This document shows, piece after piece, positions 55,145-63,731 of a stretch of DNA of 64,000 nt. A program made the position numbers and the translations under genes. The first letter of the stretch is position 1; the number at the start of each line of letters is the position of its first letter. Under the pieces are notes generated by a model. The model saw nothing but the letters and a program-made list of their open reading frames with translations. It searched no databases and had not been told where the DNA came from. This DNA comes from an uncultured Fibrobacter sp. (lineage in GTDB: Bacteria > Fibrobacterota > Fibrobacteria > Fibrobacterales > Fibrobacteraceae), in assembly GCF_947166265.1 (NCBI RefSeq), contig NZ_CAMVDO010000005.1, forward strand, positions 1-64,000. Reading direction: 5' to 3'.

Positions 55145-55726
55145 ATGAAAAAGATTTTAATGCTCCTGGTGGCCTTCGCGGCCTTCGCCAATGCGGAACT
55201 CCGCAGCGCAAGTTTCACCCCCGAAGAAAAGTCTGACGACGGTCTGAAAGCGTTCATCGGTGTAAGCGGCGGTAACGTACTCGTGGCCGACGACGGCGCC
55301 ATTTTCGCGAACCTCCGCATCGGCCTGGACATCAACCCCCTGGTCGCTACCGGTGTGTGGGTATCCAGAGTGCTGAGCGACGTCCGCAACTACAACGTGC
55401 CCGAAAAGCAGATGATCAAGTACATGTCGTTCGGCGGATTCGTGGAACTTTTCCCGCTTAGGCTCGGCGACTTTGCAATCTCCGTACCTATAGAAGTCGG
55501 CGGCGGCGCCCTTTACGTTATGGAGCCCGACGACGAAGCGTTCGAATCCGAAGACTACTTCTTTACGGCAGACATGGCGGTCCATTTCAACTACCGCATC
55601 ACCAAGATGCTCGAAGTTTCGATTGGTGGCGGCTACCGCATGTTCACGGGTATCGAAACCAACAACCTCGAAAATCTGGATTTCTGCACCCCGTTCGGAG
55701 AACTCCGCTTTACCATTAGGGAGTAA
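55145..55726 (+). CDS. Small outer-membrane barrel protein
   Basis: 193 residues. Signal peptide ends FANAE. About eight predicted strands, beginning LKAFIGVSGGNVLVADDGAI and ending PFGELRFTIRE. Six bases after the yihY-type gene and sharing one base with the next start (TAATG), so part of a three-gene operon. No family recognised. Confidence 0.6.
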   Translation: MKKILMLLVAFAAFANAELRSASFTPEEKSDDGLKAFIGVSGGNVLVADDGAIFANLRIGLDINPLVATGVWVSRVLSDVRNYNVPEKQMIKYMSFGGFVELFPLRLGDFAISVPIEVGGGALYVMEPDDEAFESEDYFFTADMAVHFNYRITKMLEVSIGGGYRMFTGIETNNLENLDFCTPFGELRFTIRE

Positions 55727-58257
55727 TGCCCGACTTCATCAGCATACGCGGCTGCAGGCTGCACAACCTCAAGAACGTAGACGCCCAGTTTCCGCTAGGC
55801 AAAATTACAGTGGTATGCGGACCTTCGGGCTGCGGAAAGTCGACGCTTGTACTTGACACCCTGCACGGAGAATCCAAGCGGCGTTACCTAGAAACGCTTT
55901 CGCCGTTTGCCGCAGAATTGCTCGGAGGGCGTCGCATTATTCCGCTGGATAGCGCCGAAGGCTTACCGGCAAGCCTCGCCATCGGGCCTAGCCACGGAGA
56001 AACTCCCGCGAAGGCCTACGCGTTAAGCATCTCGGAATGCGACTCTACGTTGCGTGCACTGTTTGCGGCGTATGCAAAACCTGCCTGTCCCGTTTGCGGA
56101 AAGCCCATGGAAAGCATGAGCCGCGAAGACATGATCCGCGAAATTGCGAGTTTGCCGCAAGGGAGCAAGCTACAATTTTTTGCGCGGATTGAAAGCAACG
56201 GCCCTTCGGCAGGCTCAAAGCCCTTTCCCAACCTTGATAAGCTCGCGGCGGTGTTCCTGGCGCAAGGCTTTACACGCGCCTTGGCCGATGGAGTCAGCTA
56301 TTCGCTCGCCGACCTTACCGAAAAAGAAAAGGAAATTATTCCCCAGGAATTCTTTATTGTCGTGGACCGCGTGATTGTCCGCGAGAACACGCGTACCCGT
56401 ATTGCCGAAGCGGTCGACGGAGTTCTGAAACTCACGCACGGCGAATTGATTCTAGACATCAACGGGAGCAGGAAACTTTTCAGCACGGTGCCGCGCTGCC
56501 CCGAACACGGAGCGCAACTTTCCAGACCACTCGCGTCCGAAGACTTGTCGCCATATTCCCGCACAAGCATTTGCGAAAAATGTGGCGGCACAGGAATCAT
56601 CGAAGACGGTGACAGCAGCGAAGAATGCCCCGATTGCAGGGGCTTACGGCTCAAGAAGAATTTTTTGAACGCGGCAATTGAGCTGGACTGCGCCAAGGGC
56701 AAAGACTGCCTCGAGGACGAAAGCAACGAAAATCACAAGGACGCTCCGCGCAAAATCCGTACCACGTGGCAAGACATTTTAAACACGCCTTTCGCGGAAC
56801 TCGAAAGCCAGCTGCACGCCCTGTTCGACAATCGACTGACAGCAAAGCAACAGCCCGCGTTCCGCACGTTAATTGACCGCATCCAGGCGATTGTCGATTT
56901 GGATATCGGTTACCTCACGGCAGGGCGTGCAGGCGCCACCCTGTCGGGTGGCGAAGTCCAAAGACTTCGGCTTTCGAGCCTCAGCACTGGTCACCTGAAC
57001 AACCTCCTGATTGTTCTCGACGAACCCGCCAGCGGCTTGCACCAGAGCGACGTCGAAGCCCTCTGGAAAGTCCTCAAGAAAGTGCAGTCCCGTGGGAACA
57101 CGCTTGTGCTCATCGACCACAATCCAGCCCTCATCAAGAAAGCCGACTGGATTATTGAAATGGGTCCTGGTGCCGGCGAAAAGGGCGGCGAGATTCTGTT
57201 GCAAGGAACCGCGAAAGACGTTCTTGGCAACCCGATATCGCCCACGGGAAATTGGATTAAAGGTTTAGACGAGAGACGACAACTGTATAAGGCGAGTGAC
57301 GTATCCAACGAAGTTGGATATGACCGAGCCGAACAGTTGGTACTTGAGCGAAGCGAAAGTACAAAGACGAAAACGTCATTGCGAGCGGAACATAATGAAG
57401 CGAAGCAATCCAAAAAAGAAGCAATCCATATAAAGAACTTCGCCCTGTTCGACATGAAGCCGGTCACCGCGCATTTCCCGGTGCAAAAGTTCAGCGTCAT
57501 CACGGGTCAGAGCGGCAGCGGCAAGTCCACGATTTTCTTCAGAAACTTAGCCCCGCGTGCCACCAAGGGTGAATTCGAAGGCATCGGCATCCAAGCGCTT
57601 TCCATCCTTTCTACAGGCGATTTCCACGGGAACCGCCGCAGCACCGTCGCCTCGGCCATCAACCTGAACACGATTCTCCGCGACCTTTTCGCAAAACTCC
57701 CCGAAAGCAAGGTCCGCGGCTACACCGCTAGCAAATTCGCGACGCACGCCCCCGGGGGCCGCTGCGAAAACTGCAAAGGCGAAGGCGTTATCCTCGACCC
57801 TGCGGGCTACGAGGAATCCGAATGCCCCGTATGCCTCGGCAGACGCTTCAAGGACGAAATTCTCGAAGTCCGCTTCAAGTCGCTTTCTATCGCCGACATC
57901 TATGACCTAGAAGTCGGCGACGCCTACAAGTTGTTCATCAACATGAAGCCCTTTGCGGACAAGCTCAAACCGCTCGTAGACACGGGCCTAGACTACCTGA
58001 AACTCGGGCAGACCACGACACACCTCTCCGGCGGCGAACGCGCCCGCTTGCGTCTTTCCATCGCGCTCGCCCGTGCAAAGGCTCCAAACACGCTTTTCCT
58101 TTTCGACGAGCCCGCACGCGGTCTCCATCAAAAGGACATCCAGCATCTGCTCGATCTAATTCGCGGCCTCACCGAAGCAGGTCACACCGTCATCGCCATC
58201 GAGCATGCGCAAGACTTCGTAAACGCCGCCGACTATGTGGTGGAACTGAGCCGATAA
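55726..58257 (+). CDS. Divergent UvrA paralogue with repeat insertions
   Basis: 843 residues, about 100 shorter than housekeeping UvrA. Two ABC ATPase halves. Half 1 has Walker A CGPSGCGKSTLVLDTL and ESKRRYLETLSPFA; its signature LSGGEVQRLRLSSL and Walker B LLIVLDEPASGLHQSD follow. Half 2 has ITGQSGSGKSTIFF, LSGGERARLRLSIALARA and LFLFDEPARGLHQKD. The zinc finger CENCKGEG...CPVCLGRR is kept, but the usual FLPDVYVPCE-type residues between the Cys pairs are replaced. Two stretches (56202-56223 and about 57263-57420) are intergenic repeats read in frame. Likely DNA-binding; UvrB partnership is doubtful. Confidence 0.85.
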   Translation: MPDFISIRGCRLHNLKNVDAQFPLGKITVVCGPSGCGKSTLVLDTLHGESKRRYLETLSPFAAELLGGRRIIPLDSAEGLPASLAIGPSHGETPAKAYALSISECDSTLRALFAAYAKPACPVCGKPMESMSREDMIREIASLPQGSKLQFFARIESNGPSAGSKPFPNLDKLAAVFLAQGFTRALADGVSYSLADLTEKEKEIIPQEFFIVVDRVIVRENTRTRIAEAVDGVLKLTHGELILDINGSRKLFSTVPRCPEHGAQLSRPLASEDLSPYSRTSICEKCGGTGIIEDGDSSEECPDCRGLRLKKNFLNAAIELDCAKGKDCLEDESNENHKDAPRKIRTTWQDILNTPFAELESQLHALFDNRLTAKQQPAFRTLIDRIQAIVDLDIGYLTAGRAGATLSGGEVQRLRLSSLSTGHLNNLLIVLDEPASGLHQSDVEALWKVLKKVQSRGNTLVLIDHNPALIKKADWIIEMGPGAGEKGGEILLQGTAKDVLGNPISPTGNWIKGLDERRQLYKASDVSNEVGYDRAEQLVLERSESTKTKTSLRAEHNEAKQSKKEAIHIKNFALFDMKPVTAHFPVQKFSVITGQSGSGKSTIFFRNLAPRATKGEFEGIGIQALSILSTGDFHGNRRSTVASAINLNTILRDLFAKLPESKVRGYTASKFATHAPGGRCENCKGEGVILDPAGYEESECPVCLGRRFKDEILEVRFKSLSIADIYDLEVGDAYKLFINMKPFADKLKPLVDTGLDYLKLGQTTTHLSGGERARLRLSIALARAKAPNTLFLFDEPARGLHQKDIQHLLDLIRGLTEAGHTVIAIEHAQDFVNAADYVVELSR
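56202..56223 (+). repeat. Intergenic repeat within UvrA paralogue, site 1
   Basis: cccttcggcaggctcaaagc (56202-56221) matches the left arm of the intergenic repeat at 48912-48930 except at a few bases. It is translated as GPSAGSKP, in a region that is variable among UvrA proteins. Confidence 0.6.
57263..57420 (+). repeat. Mosaic repeat insertion within UvrA paralogue, site 2
   Basis: About 158 bases between the two ATPase halves. In order: gtttagacgagagacga (57263-57279), a palindrome gtatccaac/gttggatat (57301-57321), an inverted gtactt.../...aagtac pair (57340-57362), and the cgtcattgcgag...caatcc repeat (57374-57411) that also occurs at 5451-5484. All stay in frame. Base use differs from the flanking GC-rich-third-position codons. 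Confidence 0.7.
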
Positions 58258-58281
58258 CGGAAAAGTCGAAACAGCAGTAAA

Positions 58282-59247
58282 TTACCTTCCGGGAACGGTG
58301 CAACTATCGACAAACGCATAAAGCGGCTTGTAGCGGAAACTATCACGTAAACTATAAGGGTTCTTTTCACGCGGCTCCGGGAAAGCGAGAGAATCTCCCG
58401 CAGCATTGCGAAAATGACACACCGGCACAGACTTCGGATTTGTCGTATCCAATTCATACTCGCGAAGCGCCACCCCGTTTTCCGCATATTCCTTGAATTC
58501 CTTCAAGACAAACAAGCCCTTTCCCCACGCCGATTCACCTATCGCAAAAACCTTGTTCATCCAGATTTTTCCATCAGGGTAATAATCCGTTTCTACCTTC
58601 AAGTTTTCGCTTTCTGACTTCGAATAGTAAAGGACTCCCGTCGAGTCGTAATATTTACGCCACCATCCTTTAGAGGAGCGAGATTCCTCGGAACGCAAGA
58701 CTTCATTGGAATTATAGCTGGCCCAATAAGAAGAATCCCCATCCAGCGATTGTTTATTTATAGAAAAGCTTCCATCTTGCATTACGCTACGATTATACCG
58801 CCAATTCAGCGCCACCGTATCGGCTTCGAGCAAGCGGCCATTTTTATCAAAGGTTCTCTTTCCCACCGAATCTTCAAGATACTTCAGATTGCCATTTTCA
58901 TAGAATTCCTTTCGATAAACAGGCTGTACGGACATCGATTCATAAAAAGACTCCGACATGATTTGACCATTCGGATAATACTGAATATCGCGTCCCCAAG
59001 GAGTTGCATAATAGGAATCACGCATCTGCACAAGCGTTCCGCTGGAATCCCGGCAAGTCATGACTCCACCATGATCTTTCAAGATATAGACCGTTCTGCA
59101 CACGACTCCATCAGCATTTTTACGCAAAACAACCCGTACTTCGTTGGGATCTACAGTCTGCTTATCCTTCACTTTTCCAGAACAGCCGCCAAACAAACAG
59201 GCCGAGGAAAACAACACCAGAGCAAGCAAGAGATTTCCATACTTCAT
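58282..59247 (-). CDS. MORN/YwqK-repeat lipoprotein 1
   Basis: 321 residues. Lipoprotein signal with Cys22 in LFGGC (Cys17 possible). Repeats of the 'Y-y-p-n-G-q-i' type: IQYYPNGQIMSESFYES, YRKEFYENGNLKYLEDS, VETDYYPDGKIWMNKVF. Such MORN-like YwqK repeats occur in surface and antitoxin proteins. The start overlaps the stop of the upstream paralogue (ATGA), so the two are co-translated. Confidence 0.75.
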   Translation of the reverse strand: MKYGNLLLALVLFSSACLFGGCSGKVKDKQTVDPNEVRVVLRKNADGVVCRTVYILKDHGGVMTCRDSSGTLVQMRDSYYATPWGRDIQYYPNGQIMSESFYESMSVQPVYRKEFYENGNLKYLEDSVGKRTFDKNGRLLEADTVALNWRYNRSVMQDGSFSINKQSLDGDSSYWASYNSNEVLRSEESRSSKGWWRKYYDSTGVLYYSKSESENLKVETDYYPDGKIWMNKVFAIGESAWGKGLFVLKEFKEYAENGVALREYELDTTNPKSVPVCHFRNAAGDSLAFPEPREKNPYSLRDSFRYKPLYAFVDSCTVPGR

Positions 59248-60803
59248 TCTTCCCTCCTCCTATGCTCTTCTCTGCAATCGACTAATTCGCCATTGACAAT
59301 TTTGCAGTACTTATTGTCATTCTGCTCTACATTTCCATTTCTCCGGTAACGATTTTCCGCATACCGGTCAAACTTACCTTCTTTATCACATCCATAGGTT
59401 TGATAATAAATGGAATCCGGTTTATGGATTTTAATCGAAGAATCCCTTAATACGCCATTTTTATAGTAGGACTTGCAACGACGGAGTTCATCATCCTTAC
59501 TGTGCCACACAATCGCGCATTCCGACATCAGTTGTTCCTTATAAAATCTCTTCTCGAAAATGGTATCGCCTTCTAGCGTCTGTATTGTACGAGGTGTTCC
59601 GTCAGTTTCATAGTAACTGCATACATCAAATCGGTCTTTTTCATGGTAAAGCGAAAAGCAAGTATCTCTCAGCGTTCCCTTTATATCGTAATGGGCTCGG
59701 GCGAGTTCACCATCTGCACTATAATATTTCGACGATTCCACACTTCCATTGGCATAAAATTCCTGAACACGCTGCACACCGTCTCTTTCCGTATAAAGAA
59801 TAGACGGCGAGCCATCGTTACGGTAGCAATTACAGACCATACGGCCAAGACTTATAAAACAAGAATCCGTCACCATTCCATCTTTTCGATACCGTATTTC
59901 TACAGTGTTTTTTCCCTCGGGGCCAATACCATCGTAAGCCACATATTTTTCCAACTCCCCCGACGAATAATATTTCTTCGTTTCCAACAAATTACCGTTT
60001 TCGTAAACGGGAGCCTTTTCAACATTCCCATTTTCATAGAATTTCTTACAAGCTCGAAACAGACCCTTATCCGTTTTTCCATCCCAGTCAAGAGGCTTTT
60101 CAACATAACAGGAATCTTTCATATTGCCGTTACCATAATAGGACACATCCGTTTCTAAGGAACAATAACGGCAACCCTTCGGAACCAGGTTGTTGTATTT
60201 CGTCACTCGTTTAGGGTTACCCGACGGATAGTTTTCGCGTTCCTCGACCAACGTATCGCCGCGATAAACGGATTCTTTTTCAAGAGCCCCACTTTCATAA
60301 TAGTAGGTACGATGACCATCATCTGTTGTAACCGTTCGCCTGTTTCCGGACTTGTAGAAGGTCTGGCAAATTTCATGACGCTTGGGCTCTCGAACAATTT
60401 TACAGGAACTGCTCATCGTTCCATTTTCATAAAAATCTTCGCGAAGAAAACAGACGCCATCGTCCTTATACTTGAGGATCGAGTGCGGTTTTCCATTCGA
60501 GTAATAGATTTTCTCTTCACCAATTTTCTTGCCATCTTTTTCGGTGAATTCCATCGCCAAGGTCCCGTCCGCAAAATACTGTCTATAATTTCCGAGCGAA
60601 TCTATTTCCGTATGGAGTTGACCGGAAGGGTAAAAATGCTTTATGCTTACACGGGTCCCTTTGTCATAGAGGGTTTCAATCTCGGGGGTTCCATCAGGAT
60701 AATGGGACTTCGTCAAACCATCCTGCACCTTTTTGCGGGGTTCATCTTGCGCAGCGCAAGCCGCAAGTAAAAGCAGAATAAAAAGAGTGACTAAATATTT
60801 CAT
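59244..60803 (-). CDS. MORN/YwqK-repeat lipoprotein 2
   Basis: 519 residues from the ATG at 60803 (a GTG lies one codon earlier). Lipobox LLAAC with Cys16. About 18 MORN/YwqK-like repeats fill the protein, for example KHFYPSGQLHTEIDSLG, KIYYSNGKPHSILKYKD and REDFYENGTMSSSCKIV. A TATATT box ends 7 bases before the ATG and an 18-bp palindrome lies just upstream of it. First gene of the pair. Function unknown. Confidence 0.78.
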   Translation of the reverse strand: MKYLVTLFILLLLAACAAQDEPRKKVQDGLTKSHYPDGTPEIETLYDKGTRVSIKHFYPSGQLHTEIDSLGNYRQYFADGTLAMEFTEKDGKKIGEEKIYYSNGKPHSILKYKDDGVCFLREDFYENGTMSSSCKIVREPKRHEICQTFYKSGNRRTVTTDDGHRTYYYESGALEKESVYRGDTLVEERENYPSGNPKRVTKYNNLVPKGCRYCSLETDVSYYGNGNMKDSCYVEKPLDWDGKTDKGLFRACKKFYENGNVEKAPVYENGNLLETKKYYSSGELEKYVAYDGIGPEGKNTVEIRYRKDGMVTDSCFISLGRMVCNCYRNDGSPSILYTERDGVQRVQEFYANGSVESSKYYSADGELARAHYDIKGTLRDTCFSLYHEKDRFDVCSYYETDGTPRTIQTLEGDTIFEKRFYKEQLMSECAIVWHSKDDELRRCKSYYKNGVLRDSSIKIHKPDSIYYQTYGCDKEGKFDRYAENRYRRNGNVEQNDNKYCKIVNGELVDCREEHRRREE

Positions 60804-60816
60804 CACTCACAATATA

Positions 60817-60834
60817 CAATTTTGTTCAAAATTG
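60817..60834. promoter_or_regulatory. 18-bp palindrome upstream of MORN lipoproteins
   Basis: caattttg (60817-60824), tt, caaaattg (60827-60834): a perfect 8-2-8 inverted repeat. It directly abuts the TATATT -10 box (minus strand, 60811-60816). Position and symmetry suit a repressor operator. Confidence 0.55.
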
Positions 60835-60869
60835 CATAGCCGTTTCAAGAAAGAATTTATGGCGGGCAA

Positions 60870-61889
60870 TTACCGTTTAAAGGATTTCTTCGCATTTTCC
60901 TGCGTTTCAATCACCTTATCGCACCAGGCGTCGAATTCAGGATCTTCTTTTTGAAATTCTGGATGCGAAAGCACATAGTCAATCGTGCGGCGGATTCCCT
61001 GATCAAAGCGTACCTCCGTACGGAACGTGGGCACGGCACGCTTAAGCTTGGAATTATCGAACACGACGGAATTCGCCTTGTCGCCAATCAGGCTTCCCAG
61101 CAAATCGTAATCGCTTACATCTGCAAGGAACCGCGAAGACACATAGTAAGGCTTAAGTTCGACGCCGAGAGCATCGGCAACTGCCTTGTAAATCTGGTTC
61201 CAAGTGAGAGTTTCGTCGCTTGTAATCTGAAACGATTCGCCGATGGCATGCACGTTGCCCATCAGGCCCACAAAGCCACGGGCAAAGTCGGTATTGAAGG
61301 TCATCGTCCAAAGGCTCGTGCCGTCGCCATGGATTATCACGGGTTTACCTTCGAGCATACGCTTCGCGATTTGCCAGCTACCGTTCTTGCCGTGAACACC
61401 CAACGGAATGTGGCGTTCATCGTAGGTATGACTCGGGCGCACGATCGTAATCGGGAACCCTTCTTCGCGGTACTTGCGCATCAGGAATTCCTCCCCCGCA
61501 ATCTTGTTGCGGGAGTATTCCCAGTACGGGTTCGCAAGAGGCGTGCCCTCGGTAATGCGGTAGTCCGAAAGCGGCTTCTGATAGGCGCTCGCGGAACTGA
61601 TGTACATAAACTGCTTTGTACGGCCCTTAAACAGACGGTAGTCGCGTTCAAGCGCACTCGGGTGAAATACGATGAAGTCGCAGACGACATCGAACTGCAT
61701 GCCCTTGATTTTTTCAGCAACGAGAGCCTCGTCGTTGATATCTGCCTGAATGATTTCGACACCTGCGGGGATGTCTTCTGCGGGGCGGTTCCCGCGATTG
61801 AGCAGGTAAAGCTTCCAGCCCTGAAAAGCAGCAAGACGCGTAATCGCCATGCTGATGGTTCCTGTACCGCCGATAAAGAGAGCAATCAT
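60870..61889 (-). CDS. NAD-dependent epimerase/dehydratase-like SDR
   Basis: 339 residues. N-terminal NAD loop LFIGGTGTISMAITRLA; active-site region FMYISSASAYQKP; YSRNKIAGEEFL supplies Tyr-x-x-x-Lys. Extended SDR fold; closest in style to nucleoside-diphosphate-sugar epimerases and chloroplast CSP41-like proteins. Substrate unknown. It follows the alcohol dehydrogenase gene by 60 bases, a gap holding a TAACCAC repeat. Confidence 0.8.
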   Translation of the reverse strand: MIALFIGGTGTISMAITRLAAFQGWKLYLLNRGNRPAEDIPAGVEIIQADINDEALVAEKIKGMQFDVVCDFIVFHPSALERDYRLFKGRTKQFMYISSASAYQKPLSDYRITEGTPLANPYWEYSRNKIAGEEFLMRKYREEGFPITIVRPSHTYDERHIPLGVHGKNGSWQIAKRMLEGKPVIIHGDGTSLWTMTFNTDFARGFVGLMGNVHAIGESFQITSDETLTWNQIYKAVADALGVELKPYYVSSRFLADVSDYDLLGSLIGDKANSVVFDNSKLKRAVPTFRTEVRFDQGIRRTIDYVLSHPEFQKEDPEFDAWCDKVIETQENAKKSFKR

Positions 61890-61894
61890 AAAGA

Positions 61895-61926
61895 AGTGGT
61901 TAGTGGTTGGTGATTAGTGGTTAGGG
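61895..61926. repeat. TAACCAC-type repeat, locus 3
   Basis: gtggttagtggttggtgatt followed by agtggttaggg on the plus strand. On the minus strand, the sense strand of the downstream SDR gene, it reads CCTAACCACTAATCACCAAC. It ends about five bases before that gene's ATG. Shares a 16-mer with locus 2. Confidence 0.8.
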
Positions 61927-61949
61927 TCGAACTTCACACTACACATTTC

Positions 61950-63125
61950 TTACACCGTTGCGTGGGCCGCGATGGTGTAAATCGCGGTCACATCCTTCGC
62001 CTTGAGCGGAACAAAGCCCCAGCCGTCACCCGGATTCAGCTTTTCAACCAGCTTCGGGATATCTTCTTCTTTCGCGCCGAGTTCAGCAAAGTTAATCGGC
62101 ATACCGATAGAATGCAGGAACTTACGGAACGCCTTGATGCCTTCGAGGGCGGTCGCCTTCGGATTCTCGAAATTCATCTGGCAGCCGAATACGCGCGTCG
62201 CCATCTGCGCAAAACGCATCACGTTATGATCTACAACGTATTCCATCCACGCAGGCATAATCACCGCAAGCCCCGCGCCATGGGCGCAGTCATAAAGTCC
62301 CGAGAGTTCATGTTCAATGGCGTGGCTATTCCAATCCTGACTGCGCCCGCAGCCCACAATATCATTGTGGGCAACCGTCCCCGCCCACATGATGTTGGCG
62401 CGAACCTGATAATTGGTCGGGTCGGCAATGGCGCGCGGACCTTCCTTGAGCATGGCCAAGAGCAGGCCTTCACAAAGACGGTCTGTGGTTTCGACTTCGA
62501 GCGTATTCGTGAAATAGCGTTCGAAAATGTGGGCAATAATGTCGGTAATGCCGCAAGCCGTCTGGTAAGCCGGCAACGTGCAAAGGAGCGCCGGATTCTG
62601 CACCGCAAACTTCGGGCGAATCACGTCAGAACCGATATCGCGCTTGAGCATTCCCTCTTCCTTGGTCACCACAGAAGCGCCACTGCCTTCGGAGCCCGCA
62701 GCGGCAATCGTCTGCACCACGCCAATCGGGAGCGCCTTCGTGACCGGCAACTTTTTCGCATAAAAATCCCAGAAGTCGCCATCGTAAAGGCTACCCACGG
62801 CAATGCCCTTGGAGCTATCAATCGTAGAGCCGCCACCGACGGCCAAGATAAAGTCTACCCCATTGGCGCGCACCATTTCGATGCCCTTGTAGATGAGCGT
62901 ATCGCGCGGATTCGGTTTCACGCCACCGAGTTCTACATGGGCAATTCCAGTGGCATCAAGCGATGCCTTCACGCGGTCAATCAAGCCCGAACGTACCGCA
63001 GAGCCCCCACCGTAATGAATCAGCACCTTGGTGCCGCCATACTTTTTAACGAGTTCACCGCATTCATTTTCGCGGTCCTTGCCGAATACGAATTCCGTGG
63101 GGCTGTAGAAGTTGAAATTATCCAT
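61950..63125 (-). CDS. Iron-containing alcohol dehydrogenase (butanol DH-like)
   Basis: 391 residues. The NAD(P) motif VGGGSTIDSSKGIA is near 95-108. Metal-binding region: NSHAIEHELSGLYDCAHGAG (about 265-284), with the family's conserved His residues. N-terminus FNFYSPTEFVFGKD is typical of BdhA/YqhD-type enzymes. Reduces aldehydes to alcohols or the reverse in the cytoplasm. Transcribed toward the SDR gene. Confidence 0.93.
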   Translation of the reverse strand: MDNFNFYSPTEFVFGKDRENECGELVKKYGGTKVLIHYGGGSAVRSGLIDRVKASLDATGIAHVELGGVKPNPRDTLIYKGIEMVRANGVDFILAVGGGSTIDSSKGIAVGSLYDGDFWDFYAKKLPVTKALPIGVVQTIAAAGSEGSGASVVTKEEGMLKRDIGSDVIRPKFAVQNPALLCTLPAYQTACGITDIIAHIFERYFTNTLEVETTDRLCEGLLLAMLKEGPRAIADPTNYQVRANIMWAGTVAHNDIVGCGRSQDWNSHAIEHELSGLYDCAHGAGLAVIMPAWMEYVVDHNVMRFAQMATRVFGCQMNFENPKATALEGIKAFRKFLHSIGMPINFAELGAKEEDIPKLVEKLNPGDGWGFVPLKAKDVTAIYTIAAHATV

Positions 63126-63251
63126 GTTCCATCCTTTTTTATGTTTTCTCTAAAAATACACAAAAATCCTGCCCGAAAGCAGAATTTTATCTTGAAATTT
63201 GTTCACAAGAGAAAACAGGACAACGAAGATTTCTCTCGGGATTCAGGGATA
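63126..63251. other. Gap before an exported-protein relic
   Basis: 126 bases upstream of the alcohol dehydrogenase. A/T-rich and likely to hold that gene's promoter; nothing else recognised. Confidence 0.4.
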
Positions 63252-63513
63252 TTACTTGATGATCATTTTCTGCGAGAAACGCAGATCATTTCCAGAGACT
63301 TTCAGCAAATAGACACCCCAAGTCCCACGTTTTCTGGTATTCAATCTGGGCATCGTCACCACCTTCCTCTCCGATTGTGCAGCCGTGTTCACAAACGGAC
63401 TAACATCGTTACCTTGCCAATACGGATAATAGTGCGTCTGGAAGAAGTCGAGCGTACGAAACCACTCCGCCGAACATCGCGGCAGAAAGTAACATCCTAA
63501 AAGTATTTCTCAT
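63252..63513 (-). pseudogene. Internally deleted exported glycosidase-like relic
   Basis: ATG at 63513 opens a signal-peptide-like sequence (MRNTFRMLLSAAMFGGVVS) that stops at a TAA near 63409. A frameshifted frame across the junction reads LDFFQTHYYPYWQGNDVSPF, reminiscent of glycoside hydrolase barrels. It then runs into a C-terminal sorting-like tail (GVYLLKVSGNDLRFSQKMII) and a stop at 63252. Only the two ends and a scrap of the middle remain, so a larger secreted enzyme gene has been reduced to about 260 bases. Confidence 0.65.
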
Positions 63514-63731
63514 GAGTTTTCCCTTTTTTTAACAACCTTAGGACACAAAATAAATTTTTTTCTTCAAAATCTTTATTTGGTAGCAAAAAAGCAGGATTTT
63601 TATTTGTTTAAGCCTCAAATACACCTGCCAAAAACAACCCAGATGCCCAAGTTCAACTTGGACGGGATAAACCGAAGTCTTTATCAAAACCATTTCACAA
63701 GCTATATTTGTAGAAAACGCCATAAATCAAA
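63514..63731. other. A/T-rich intergenic region
   Basis: 218 bases between the relic and the plus-strand vsr gene. A/T-rich; no further feature recognised. Probably holds the vsr promoter (tatattt at about 63702). Confidence 0.4.
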
